A DNA stretch of 64,000 nt, from the NCBI GenBank assembly GCA_950022655.1, contig OX465584.1, forward strand, positions 57,756,335 to 57,820,334, written 5' to 3'. Of this stretch, positions 8,044 to 18,209 are shown one piece after another (within the stretch, counting starts at the first letter, position 1; each line of letters starts with the position of its first letter). Origin of the DNA: Alentia gelatinosa. Taxonomy: Eukaryota > Annelida > Polychaeta > Phyllodocida > Polynoidae. Below the pieces are notes generated by a model. That model worked only from the letters and a program-made list of their open reading frames with translations, was not told the DNA's origin and ran no database searches. The translations under genes and the position numbers were made by a program.

Positions 8044-10622
8044 ATAACACTCTCTCTGAAATAGCTCAGATACTTGCACCGAACTCTGTTGTAAAAAACT
8101 TGTCCGCACAAAACCCTGCGAAAGTTGTATCTCAACATGAATGTTTAACACAAGTAACTTTGAATAAAAAAAGAGATTGTTACATCCTGCCTTGTGTTAG
8201 TCCTTCCGTAGAATCAACGGATACTGAGGTATCCGAGTCTGATCTCCCAGACAATGCACTCATCGAGAATAAATCTCAAGAAAGTAACCATTCTAGTACG
8301 GCAAATAAACTTAAAGGTACTGTCATCAACCTGTCAAGTAAAGTACTGAACGAACATGAACTATCCCTTCTCAATAAAGGCCTCAACTTCTGTCCGACAA
8401 CAAAACGGATAGAAGAAGGGGATGTAAAAGCAGAATTAGACAATTTCCACCGTAACCTTAGATTGCGCCAATTCTTTGACAAACCCGAGGGCCCTGTGAA
8501 GGAGGGCGACAAACCGATCGCCACTTTCCCGAGGCCCCCCGGGGCACCATTTACGGACCCTACTCTGGTTAAAAACCTGGGTGATAAATCCAATTGGACA
8601 GCTCCCGAGGGCTCCAGTAACCTAGAGGGTTTCATAGCGGTGAATGAGATTGACCTTTCACGCAGAAATCTGAATAAGGCGAAAGTGAATCACAACATTT
8701 CGAAGCACGAACGTTGTGCCCTTAAAAACATGTCGAAAGATCCTGAAATCATCATCAAACCAGCCGACAAAGGAGGTGGTTTAGTGATACAGGACACTGC
8801 AGATTATATAGCTGAGGCAGATCGACAGCTAAATGATGAAAACACCTACAAACGTCTAGACAAGGACCTCACTCGGGTCTTCAACGAAGAGATCGATGCC
8901 TATATAGACAAACTTGTAGAACGGGAAGAGATAACAGAGAAAATGGGGAAGGCTCTAAAAACCAAAAATCCCCGCTCGCCACAAATATACTTTCTACCGA
9001 AGATCCACAAGGGGGTGTTACCACCCCCGGGTCGCCCAGTGGTGTCCGCAAATGGATGCCCTACGGAGAAAATCTCGACATTCATCGACAGTTTCCTCAA
9101 AACAGAAGTGCCCAAAGTCAAGTCCTACATAAAGGACACAAATCACTTCCTACAAATGATCAACGAAGTAGGAACCCTGGGAGATTCAGACATAATAGGG
9201 ACCTTAGATGTAAGTGCCCTATACACCAATATCCCAAACGAAGAGGGAATAGAGGTAATACGGACCAAGCTAAACACATCGAGAAAAGGCAACAAAATGC
9301 CAAAAAACGAGAGCATTACGGAACTCCTGAAAATGGTGCTCACGAAAAACAACATCCAGTTCAACGGAACCAATTTCCTACAGATAGGCGGCACAGCTAT
9401 GGGGACCAGACTGGCACCGTCATATGCCAACCTATTTATGGAAAATCTGGAAGAACGGATGCTGGATGCCTACCACCTAAGACCAAAAGTCTGGTGGAGA
9501 TACATCGACGACATCTTTTTCGTCTGGCAACACGGCATTGGAGAACTCGAGAAATGGTTCAAGTGGTTGAACACCTACCATGACACCATAAAATTCACAA
9601 TAGAACACTCGAAACAGAGTGTGGCCTTCCTGGACACCAAGATAAAGATTGGACCCGACGGAACCATGTACAGTGACCTATACGTGAAACCCACAGATAG
9701 GAACACCTACCTCCGCTACGATTCAGCACACCCCCCAGCACAGAAAAGGAGCATACCCTATTCACAGTTACTCCGAGTGAAACGCATATGCACTCACAAA
9801 GAGGACTATGAAAAACACGCAGCTGAAAAGATAGAACAGTTCAGAGATAGAGGATACCCAAACAAAATCCTAGAGGACTGTAAAAAGCGCCTCGAAGACA
9901 TCTCTCGAGAATCACTCCTGGAAAAGGACAAACAAAAATCCAAAGAGGAAGAACCACCGGGAAAGAAAACCTTCCTGGTAACCACATACCACCCCAAGGA
10001 ACAAAGCCTCCCGAAAATAGTGGAAAGGAACTGGGAGATCCTTGGAAAGTCGAAAACGACCAAACCAATCTATGAAAGCAAATTGGTAAAAGGGTACCGA
10101 CGACCAAAAAACCTAAGGGACCACCTGGTAAGAGCCAAAACTACTTACCACAAAGGCAAAAATAGGACGACAGGCGAAAACAAAAATGCTTGTAAACAGG
10201 CAAACTGTAAGTACTGTAACATCCTCAGTACCAAAAAGATCACCAGCAAAACGACTGGAAAACCCGTCACCACCAAACATGCGGCAACGTGCAACAGCTC
10301 TAATGTGATATACTGTATCACATGCAAGACCTGCCAAGCACAATACGTTGGTCAGACAAAACGGAAATTGAAGAACCGCATGAGGGAACATCTAAGGTCA
10401 GTGGTAACCAACAGCCACATAAGCGATGTCCCCAAGCACTTCAACCGGAAAGATCATCACGGAACACCAGATATGGAGTTTACAGTCATAGACTTCATCT
10501 ATCAACACCCAGATAGCAAAAAGGCAAAAGACCTGAGACTGAAGGTGGAATACAACTGGATCCACCGAATGAAGACACAGGCACCATTGGGTCTGAACAC
10601 AATGGACAGTAGATACGGATGA
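8040..10622 (+). CDS. PLE ORF2: reverse transcriptase with GIY-YIG endonuclease
   Basis: About 860 residues. The N-terminal domain (to about residue 310) is followed by RT motifs: YFLPKIHKG, GTLDVSALYTNIP (catalytic Asp near 390), GTAMGTRLAPSYANLFM (about 451-467), the YIDD box at 488-491 and FLDTKI. The linker has a Cys-rich knuckle (CKQANCKYC). The C-terminal GIY-YIG nuclease starts at IYCITC (757-762) and continues with YVGQT (769-773) and MREH. It copies element RNA at a nick made by its own nuclease. All RT and nuclease signatures are intact. The frame has no ATG until about 8733, inside a conserved region, so translation must begin at a non-ATG codon such as GTG 8040, by reinitiation at ORF1's stop, or by frameshifting. 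Confidence 0.93.
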   Translation: MNNTLSEIAQILAPNSVVKNLSAQNPAKVVSQHECLTQVTLNKKRDCYILPCVSPSVESTDTEVSESDLPDNALIENKSQESNHSSTANKLKGTVINLSSKVLNEHELSLLNKGLNFCPTTKRIEEGDVKAELDNFHRNLRLRQFFDKPEGPVKEGDKPIATFPRPPGAPFTDPTLVKNLGDKSNWTAPEGSSNLEGFIAVNEIDLSRRNLNKAKVNHNISKHERCALKNMSKDPEIIIKPADKGGGLVIQDTADYIAEADRQLNDENTYKRLDKDLTRVFNEEIDAYIDKLVEREEITEKMGKALKTKNPRSPQIYFLPKIHKGVLPPPGRPVVSANGCPTEKISTFIDSFLKTEVPKVKSYIKDTNHFLQMINEVGTLGDSDIIGTLDVSALYTNIPNEEGIEVIRTKLNTSRKGNKMPKNESITELLKMVLTKNNIQFNGTNFLQIGGTAMGTRLAPSYANLFMENLEERMLDAYHLRPKVWWRYIDDIFFVWQHGIGELEKWFKWLNTYHDTIKFTIEHSKQSVAFLDTKIKIGPDGTMYSDLYVKPTDRNTYLRYDSAHPPAQKRSIPYSQLLRVKRICTHKEDYEKHAAEKIEQFRDRGYPNKILEDCKKRLEDISRESLLEKDKQKSKEEEPPGKKTFLVTTYHPKEQSLPKIVERNWEILGKSKTTKPIYESKLVKGYRRPKNLRDHLVRAKTTYHKGKNRTTGENKNACKQANCKYCNILSTKKITSKTTGKPVTTKHAATCNSSNVIYCITCKTCQAQYVGQTKRKLKNRMREHLRSVVTNSHISDVPKHFNRKDHHGTPDMEFTVIDFIYQHPDSKKAKDLRLKVEYNWIHRMKTQAPLGLNTMDSRYG

Positions 10623-10657
10623 TGAGAAATCACACAATGCCACGTCAAAAATTTTTT

Positions 10658-11328
10658 AAATAAAGAACCCGCCACACACCTCCACGAGGAAGAGAACGGC
10701 GACTTATTTGAAGAATTTTTTCCTCACTATGTCACATCATTACCATCATCCAGCCAGCTACCCACAATGTGACTAGATAGAAACTAATGCTCCCTAAACA
10801 CACCAAACAAATGGTGTGTACTCCACCCCCAGACTGACAAACTATAAAAACAATAGTTTGACAGCATACAAAGATCAGCCAATCATAGCCTGAATGAGAT
10901 TAACAATAATCGAAACTGCTGGTATGATAGAGTAAAGGAATTCCTCACTCTATAATACATAAAACACCCCCTGCTCAAATAACTTGTGCATCTAAAACAG
11001 AGATGCCACCTAGTGGGAAACACAAACACTTCCCAAAATGGCCACCAGATAGAGAACACACTGCTGACAAACCGGCAACCAGCTACCTGGTCCCATAGAC
11101 CCAAGATAGAAGCCCTATGATTGGCTGACAGCCTTTCCCGCCTCTCTTTGTCTATGGGAAGGACCAATAATAATGCAGAACTTGGTACATGTGACCAAAC
11201 AGGACCAATGGGGACCAGGGTGACAAAGAACATTAACATTTTTTCCTCAGTCTGAACAGAACAGCAACGAGGATCTAGTCACATACCAGCAGTAGCTCAA
11301 GCGATCACGACGTCTCCTATACATTCTA
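10658..11328 (+). repeat. 3' pLTR of the PLE
   Basis: Copy of 5404-6074, starting 35 bases after the ORF2 stop and ending at the flanking TCTATATATATACAT. The hammerhead-like core is repeated at 10890-10924. The 118-codon minus-strand frames in each pLTR are identical, and this identity shows the insertion's youth rather than coding. Confidence 0.9.
10890..10924 (+). ncRNA. hammerhead-ribozyme-like motif, 3' pLTR
   Basis: Exact repeat of 5636-5670. Paired copies, one per pLTR, would let a transcript be cut to unit length if the motif is active. Confidence 0.5.
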
Positions 11329-11339
11329 TATATATACAT

Positions 11340-11830
11340 GTATATATAAACAGTAGATTAAGCATAACTCTTTTCTTGTGCCGATGCGTCGGGCCAGGAA
11401 TCAGGTTGCGTGTATCGACATAGGAGTAGTCTCATAACCTATCTGATTTCTCTATTCTATATCCACAATCATTAACCGCGTGGCTCTGTGCAGTACACTT
11501 TGCCATTTGCAATTCATTGACGGTTATCCTTTTCAACAGACCCTCATTGCGATACGGCCTCCAAGGGAGGCAATTTTTATAAGCAGAAGCAATAAGGGAT
11601 TGTGTTGTAGGACATATCGTTGTGAAATTGCGTGTACAAATCGCATATTTGTGTCAGGCTTTTAGATGTCAAACTTTCTTTTTTTGTTCACAAACTGGGA
11701 AGCTTCATGGGCATTAGGCCTATACATTTAGCGACCATAAAATATTTAAGGTTTTCAATTTTGTTGATTTTTCTCATTGTTTCATCAAGGTTTACAAACT
11801 ACCAAAGAAACGGTTCTCTTTCAAGGAGGA
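11340..11830. other. no gene seen
   Basis: Unique-looking sequence to the right of the PLE target site. Short open frames only, with no splice-flanked exon. Confidence 0.5.
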
Positions 11831-11833
11831 GAT

Positions 11834-12060
11834 CATCAAATGTAAACGCCAAGCGCGTGGCAACTGAAGATTGTCTGGTAACATCAGATTATACAATTCG
11901 GCACCACCTGACGACTATTGGACATGCTCTGACGCCCGCAGCTATTTCAAGAGGGCTTGAATTAGTCGTCCCCACAGGCGGCGATTCTGTGAAAACTTAT
12001 AGTTGTCTGTGTAAACGCTCTGGTACATTCTAAGGTTGACGACTTTTGCGGTGGACATTG
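11834..12060. repeat. dispersed repeat D1, copy 1
   Basis: Shares an extended block with 15050-15200: AAACGCCAAGCGCGTGGC, then GATTGTCTG, TCAGATTAT, GGCACCA and GCTTGAAT in the same order and spacing. Diverged; ends not clear. Confidence 0.6.
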
Positions 12061-12131
12061 CCACCACATGACAATTATTGGCCGGACGATCTACGGTCGC
12101 CACATCTTTAGTCGTCTAGTGTAAACGCCAG

Positions 12132-12681
12132 GGCCCTGTTTTTCAGTCACGACATTATTGGCCAACGATATGCTGAGACATCTCTGTGATTGGAAGACAA
12201 TTTGCAAGACACAAAATGCCGGCTGTGCTAAAGACACTGTCTCAGCTCGGCACGTTCGATCGCCGCTAAAAGTGTCGCTGTCTAAGACAAGTATAGAAAT
12301 GTCTTAGGCTCTATCAACCCTCACTGTGCGTATATAGAGGATTTTCCGTGCTTTCCATAGGAAGTTAGCAATGAAATTTTTGGTACGATTATAGGTTATA
12401 TGTATCCTTTACTGGTGTTAAAATTTCATTGTTTAATTCTCACGGGAAGTGAAGTTGCGCATTCTGTACGACATGTCTATAAATGTCTTAGGTCTAAGAC
12501 ACTTTGGAAGACATTTTGAACCACGTGACCCTAAGGATGTCTTGTCTATAGTACACCTGGCTGCAGCCTAAGTGTCCTTGAGGGACAATCGTTGGCCGAT
12601 CCCCAAAGATGTCTTATCTATAGTACACTGACAGCTGTAGGATGTCGTCCCTATAGGATGTCGTGACTAAAAAAAAGGGCC
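12132..12681. mobile_element. CWG-target TIR element
   Basis: Ends GGCCCTGTTTTTCAGTCACG and the complement of CGTGACTAAAAAAAAGGGCC, flanked by CAG on both sides (12129-12131, 12682-12684). The interior (about 12340-12470) shares an ATAGGTTATATGTATCC segment with the copies at 4034 and 33880. No transposase. Confidence 0.75.
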
Positions 12682-12689
12682 CAGGTTAT

Positions 12690-13360
12690 GTAGGTAAGGC
12701 AGCAGGATGGGGGCCGTAAAAGGTGCGCCTGTATGTCGAGCATCCCTCATCATTTAGTACGCTTCATCGACGCCAGTGGTCCAGCACTTAGAAAGAAGCC
12801 AGGCTCAGCACCACTTGTACCGGTCTGTCATTAAAGGTGCATCTCCTAAATTGTCGTCTGTCACCAGTGTGCCCATACACAAGCAGGAATTAGGTAGAGA
12901 ATCGCCCCTCACTTTAAAGCGGCAATCCCGCATTGCCTATAGAGCTGTTAGCTAATCAAATCGGTGTCTTGCTTCAGCGTTACCTGTGGATATATAGCCT
13001 CTGTGTAATAATGTTCCTGTGCTGTATATGCCATGGCTAAATTGCCCCTATTGACTGGCAACTACATGTTGAATTTCATATATCATAGGCCCAAAATCGT
13101 TATCACTGTATCGATGGTAATATTGTAATAAGAATGATTATATCGATCAACCTGGCCATGCTGTACATGCCGCAAAACGAGATGAGGAGTCACTGTTTTT
13201 CTTTAAAAAAAATAATAGACCCATGGCCGAGTTATGTGAATAACATCGAATCCTGTCGAGTTTCGTAGCGTGTACAGGCATGGTAGGCTGTTCTTTTATT
13301 CATGCTATACCCGAACATAATGATATTTTGCCCTAAATTGCCATAGAAACCATATTGGAA
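12690..13360. other. no gene seen
   Basis: Non-coding. A fragment GGCCATGCTGTACATGCC near 13154 resembles the end of the CCATGC foldback family. Confidence 0.5.
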
Positions 13361-13367
13361 GTGGTTG

Positions 13368-13558
13368 GTTGGTTGGTTTGATTTAATGTCTAGTTTACCA
13401 TTAGAGGTTCTCACCAGACTTTCTCAAGGTTCTTTTACACCGCAAGGGTGGCGATCGAATCTATGTGATGAATTTAGGTAGAAACCTTCCCCTACACATT
13501 TACCGAGGTGAGAGTTATTTTACTTCCCACATCACATAGACATGGTATGAGAAGGATT
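13368..13558. repeat. SINE-like dispersed repeat R1
   Basis: GGTTTGATTTAATGTC, a tRNA-B-box-like GGCGATCGAATC, and GAGAGTTATTTTACTTCCCA recur in the same order at 19951-20137. A shorter copy is at 27243-27350, with faint traces at 43205 and 61620. Confidence 0.65.
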
Positions 13559-13703
13559 AGCCTTTAATATAGCAGTAAATCTACCACTGCTGGGGTAAAG
13601 GAGAAAAGTGGCTGCAGTGGGACTCCAATAAACAGTGCTCTTTACCACTGAGCTAACTCCCCACCCCGGTCGCTTTTGTTATGCTTGCATGCAAGCATAT
13701 CTG

Positions 13704-13936
13704 GGAGCTGTTTCAAAAGTCGAGTGAGGTCTCGCCAGCGGCACGTCACATTTTGTAAGCGAGAGGCCGGCAACAGCGAGCGGCACCTCAAATCAAAGCG
13801 GCAGCAAAACTACTACCAATATCCCATAGAGAGCGGCACCTCCACCTCGATAGCGACGCCTCAAGTTCCATTGTTAGCTCTCGCATTGGCGATGAGTACT
13901 CTCGTTTAGCACCCTCCCGACTTTTGAAACAGCTCC
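13704..13936. mobile_element. CWG-target TIR element, 233 bp
   Basis: Ends GGAGCTGTTTCAAAAGTCG and a perfect 19-base complement, flanked by CTG at 13701-13703 and 13937-13939. No coding capacity. Confidence 0.85.
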
Positions 13937-13939
13937 CTG

Positions 13940-14980
13940 GTCTGCACGACAAGGAGGTAAGGTGACCAAGAGGGTGAACAGATTGGTAATTACTGTCTAT
14001 CCCACGAGACCATGTTGGAAGTAAATGCCTACACTCTGCAGATGTTTCACCGTGTTCCGTATAATAATGTACGGAACAGGGTGCAGATCAGAACTTATAT
14101 CATATCGGAAGCAGCGTAGGACTACTGCAGAATTATATAATAAATTCCTTAAGAATAGCTAGAATAAAGATCAGAACACAAAACTCTACTACTAACTTTA
14201 CTAATGAAACTATTTTTGACCCAAACCCAAAGTATCTCACTTGGTCCATCGTAAATACAACCTCACACATGATGCAGTGCACTCTCCCCCCAGATCTTTT
14301 GCGGTGCTAGCGCTGGTTTAATCTCTGCCCCAACCCAGTGATGCCATATGCTGGTTCTCAGGGTATCAACTAAGTACAGGGGGAACCAGCCAACATTTCA
14401 GATTCAAAACAAGGCAGCTGTCGACAGTTATACAAGTCAAACAACCCACATATCATGAGTTTGGAAATATGGGAACTGTTAAGGGAGCTTGACAGAAAAT
14501 CTAGCTGTTTCTTTTTCAGACTTAAACCATTTTATAATGGGAATTCACAGTTGATTAGACTGCTCCTTCAGAGGAGCACATGGCATTGTTGACAAAACAA
14601 AGCCCTGCAACACATGAGGTGCTTTCCACTGTAGAAAGTAATCCCAGAGGCTATGTCTAGTTTGACATAAATAATAATAGAAATGAGAGTATTTTGTTTA
14701 CCATATAAATATGTGCATCTCTATTTACATGTAGAACACAAAATACCCTGCAAATCTCTCAGAATTTAGGATAATTGAATAACTGGCGTATGGGCCAGAT
14801 TTGAGCCCAAACAGGCAGGTGGGGGCAGAGATCCAAAGCGACCACAGGAAATAGAGCGCAGGATATCTGCTGGGAGAGTGGATGCAGTGTGGAGTGAAGG
14901 GGGCAAAGCAAGAGATTCTACTTCCTGGTAGAGAATACTAACCAAAGATGTCACGCAAGAGCTGGGGGCCTGACCCGGCG
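13940..14980. other. no gene seen
   Basis: Non-coding. A segment around 14865 (GGATATCTGCTGGGAGAGTG) resembles one near 42545, so part of it is an old dispersed repeat. Confidence 0.5.
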
Positions 14981-14984
14981 TTTA

Positions 14985-15200
14985 CACTAAACAATCATGG
15001 CCGGCGATTCCTGAATTTAGCACCACTTGACAGCTTTCAGCAGTAAAAGGCTAGAAATTGTCTAGGGTAAATGCCAAGCGTGTGGCGACTGCAGATCGTC
15101 TGATTATGTCAGATTATGTCATTTGGCACCATTTGATGACTATACCACACCCTCTGAAGCCGACAACTATTTCAATACGGCTTGAATCTGCGTCAATCGG
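14985..15200. repeat. dispersed repeat D1, copy 2
   Basis: Matches 11834-12060 (AAATGCCAAGCGTGTGGCGA, then TCAGATTATGTCATTTGGCA). Diverged copy. Confidence 0.6.
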
Positions 15201-15821
15201 GTCGATGTACGCACTTCACCAACCTGATTTTATTGTTTTTCCAATCGCGACGGGCAATACTACAATGTGGAGTGGGATTCACACGAAGAGACTCATGTAC
15301 CTGAGACTGGTGTACTTCACACCTTTTCTCTAGTCTCCGACAATTCTCGTTTGGTAAAAAATTCTCATGGCTAAGTACTGTTATCAGTCTCAAGGAAAAA
15401 TGGCGAATTTGATTCACATGGGAGGACACACCTGGTACATAATCTCAGACATATTCACAGTCACCACTCAACTTGGGACTCAATTACCCTTGATGTGAAG
15501 GGTGTAACAAACATGTAATTATGCTTGCTGGCCTACTATTGGCTAGGGCAGGTACATGGTCGCAGCAGGTCCATTTGTCTCACCAAAATGTCCCTATAGA
15601 TTTTAAACCTGTTTAAAGTCAAAATCTCATGAGATTCTGTTCCTTGTTAGGGGTGATTGTCGCCGACAGTTGCAAGGGAAAAAAGTTGTCTCAGCGAATT
15701 GGAACCCTGTCATTCACACGAGGAGATTGTGTTCCAGTACCTAATCTCAACAGGATTTGTCTCAGACAAACACTTTGTGAGGTACATGGATCCCACCGTG
15801 TGAATCCCGTTTAAGATATTT

Positions 15822-15906
15822 TCTTTAAAATTTCCTATCGCGTGGTAGCCCAACGTGAATTTTTTTTTTTCACGTTGGGCTACCACGCGAATAAGAAATT
15901 TTTAAG
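15822..15906. repeat. near-perfect foldback (hairpin)
   Basis: TCGCGTGGTAGCCCAACGTG (from 15838) faces its exact complement CACGTTGGGCTACCACGCGA (ends 15890) across a short T-rich loop. Imperfect pairing extends outward into AAATTTC / GAAATTT. No ORF. Confidence 0.92.
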
Positions 15907-16813
15907 ACAATGTAAGATATGTCCGACTCTCACTGACCTCAAGATTTCAATGCACGAACATTCATTGACTGTTCCCGATTCCGAGCAGGCAATTTAGATA
16001 GAGACTAGGAGCTAATAGTATATTCATCATTGATGAATGAGCGTGCAATTATAAATGAATAACAGTGTGTGTACGAGGCAACAGCTTCAGCGACTGCTGG
16101 TAAGTGACTGGGATTTCTCCTGCACCGTGTTTGACAGGTGAGTGAGGTTTGGCAACCTACTTTCCGCCTCTCCGATTGGTCAGTCGTTGACATGTGACCG
16201 GAGCGTTCGTTTTCATTGGGCTGTGTGAGATCAGTTAGCTGGTCTCTGGTTTGTTTATGGTGTGTGTATGTACACTGGCAACCAGAGCTACAACATATTA
16301 GCTCTGGTCGGGTTAAATCCAGATGTCGCCTTGACCCTTTGCTGGTTCCCACCTGTGTAGTACTTATTCCTTTAGATAGAAATACGCCATCTGGTGAATA
16401 ATGGATGCATTATGTTTGTTATTCTATATCATAACCTCGAAGCCAATTTTCCATTTTCTTTAATAATTCCTTTCCTGTGTACTATTTCATAATATTTTGA
16501 ATGTAATATGTGGTATCTTTGTCAATTTGTTAGCAATGGATATTTCATATATATATTCATATATTTTTCATATCGGTTTGAGGCATACACAAAAGGGATA
16601 CCCAGGGGATACCGTATGTGATTTAAGCCGACCAACCCCTATATCGTAGAAGGGGTTGGTTGCCAAACTAGTGTGTATGGGGCTGTGTGGTGCCCTCTCT
16701 GTTGTATAGGATGTACTTAGCAGGTGAGTACTGCCCTCTGTGTGTATTTGAATGTTCCAGGAGTCGTGGGGTTGTGTTTTGTCTAGGGGGACTTTCTTTT
16801 TTGTCTCCCTTCT

Positions 16814-16841
16814 TACCAGCAGTTTCGAAAAATCTCATCAG
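16814..16841 (-). ncRNA. hammerhead-ribozyme-like motif, second PLE
   Basis: On the minus strand: canonical CTGATGA (16841-16835), stem GA/TC around TTTT, CGAAAC (16827-16822), a five-base loop and GUA (16816-16814). The upstream flank GCCAATCATAGC is the same as in the first PLE although surrounding sequence has diverged. The core therefore looks conserved. Stem I pairing is not evident. Confidence 0.5.
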
Positions 16842-17068
16842 GCTATGATTGGCTGTTATTTTTCTTTTTTTGTTCGTGTCGTCCACACTGCGTTGTGTGG
16901 TTCGCACTGGCGTCCCTTAGGTCGGTAACCCAGTCACTTACATCGCTAGGATAAGCCCCAAAAAGTATCATGTTAGGTAAAAATCGCGCGTAACGTGATC
17001 TGGCGGGATCTGTGAACGCGGACATTCGGAAAATTTTTTTTTTGACGTGGCATTCGGGTGGGGTATTT

Positions 17069-17927
17069 TTATCCATATCTACTATCCATTGTGTTCAACC
17101 CAGTTGGTGCCTGGCTTCCAAGTCTGTGGATCCAGTTGTACTCTATCTTGAGTCTCAGTTGTTTGGCAGCTTTACTGTCTGGGTGTCTATATATGAAATC
17201 CAGAATGCTGAATTTCATGTCGTCTCCTCCTTCATGGTCTCCCGTGTTGTAATGTTTCGGTACGTCACTGATTTTGCTTTTGTGTTTTACCGAGTGTAGA
17301 TGTTCTCTCATTCTTTCTTTGATTTGTCTTTTTGTCTGTCCCACGTATTGGGTTTTGCATCGGGTGCAGGTGATGCAGTAGATGAGATTGGAGCTGTTGC
17401 ATGTCACGTTATGTTTTAACGTGTGCTCCTTCCCGGTTGTTTTGCTTTTGATTGTGGCTGATTTGTCGATTTTTTCACAATACTTGCAGTTTTTCGTTTT
17501 GCACTCGTTTGTGTTGAGTTTTTTTGATGATCGTTGGGGGGTCGGTTGGTATACCGTTCTGGCTCTAACCAGGTGGTCCCGTAGGTTTTTCGGCCTTCTG
17601 TACCCTCGGGTTAGTTTGCTCTCATACATGGCCTTCGTTGTGGTGGATTTTCCGAGGATTTGCCAGTTTTTCTGGACTATTTTGGGTAAGGCGTTTCGGC
17701 CCTGTTGGTAGGTGCTTATGAGGAAAGTCTTGTCCTTTCCTGTCTTGGTGTCCTTCTTCCCTTTGGTCATTGTTGTTTTCCTATCGATTTTGTCGACTTT
17801 GGTTTTGCAGTCCTTGAGGATTTTTTCTGGGTATCCTCTCTCCCTGAATTGACTGAGTTTTATGTGAGATTGTTTCTCGTAGTCCTCTGTTTTGGAGCAG
17901 ATCCTTTTTACCCGTAGTAGTTGTGAG

Positions 17928-17929
<2 letters not shown>
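17069..17929 (-). pseudogene. PLE ORF2 C-terminal fragment (GIY-YIG domain)
   Basis: Starts at YSQLLRVKRIC, which aligns just after the RT domain of the complete ORF2, and runs without a stop to the normal end GLNTMDSRYG. It keeps the Cys knuckle (CKTKNCKYC), IYCITC, YVGQT and MREH. The RT is absent, as expected for 5' truncation during insertion. About 300 codons remain open even though no reverse transcriptase or natural start is present. Confidence 0.85.
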
Positions 17930-17958
<29 letters not shown>

Positions 17959-18209
17959 TTTTCCGAATGTCCGCGTTCACAGATCCCGCCAGATCACGTT
18001 ACGCGCGCTCGAAAAGGATTTTTACCTAATATAAATGAATAACAATTGAAAGTTTTGGATTAGATTCAGTACATGGATCCTTCTCTATAACACACTTGCA
18101 CCCAGTCAACTTGACATTTCTTCAACTGCCTATCTAGGATCCAAACATATTAAGCACCAGTTATTGAGTTATTCATATATGATTGCACGCCCATTCATCA
18201 ATGATGAAC

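Larger units (their letters stand above)
5251..11328 (+). mobile_element. complete Penelope-like retroelement
   Basis: Order: inverted pLTR head (5251-5331), poly(T)/poly(A) junction (5329-5400), 5' pLTR (5404-6074), leader, ORF1 (6151-8043), ORF2 (8040-10622), 3' pLTR (10658-11328). The direct repeat TCTATATATATACAT flanks it at 5239-5253 and 11325-11339. It overlaps the element ends by a few bases of microhomology, so the duplication is about 13-15 bp. The two pLTRs match at every position I compared at a constant offset of 5254, and both ORFs are open. This is a recent and possibly still active insertion. Target-primed retrotransposition with GIY-YIG cleavage is the known PLE mechanism. 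Confidence 0.93.
16018..18208 (-). mobile_element. 5'-truncated Penelope-like element inside an outer inverted repeat
   Basis: Order on the plus strand: outer arm A (16018-16062), pLTR-like DNA, inner arm B (16971-17042), the coding 3' part (17069-17929), a poly(A/T) run, B' (17956-18029) and A' (18170-18208). B and B' share GTAACGTGATCTGGCGGGAT in inverted form. A and A' share TTCATCATTGATGAATG in inverted form. The B/B' pair is the same inverted pLTR design seen in the complete element. A/A' may be a longer part of the pLTR pair or an older foldback into which the PLE inserted. Confidence 0.75.

Noticed and set aside
7648..8151. 167-codon minus-strand frame
   Set aside because: Antisense shadow of the basic, GC-rich end of PLE ORF1.
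10883..11328. Retroviral-type LTR
   Set aside because: No TG..CA ends, no primer-binding site or polypurine tract, and the coding region is PLE-type RT with GIY-YIG, so pLTR is the right term.
16085..16105. Third hammerhead candidate (ACTGCTGGTAAG)
   Set aside because: Resembles only the 3' segment of the motif; the CTGANGA and GAAA core are missing.
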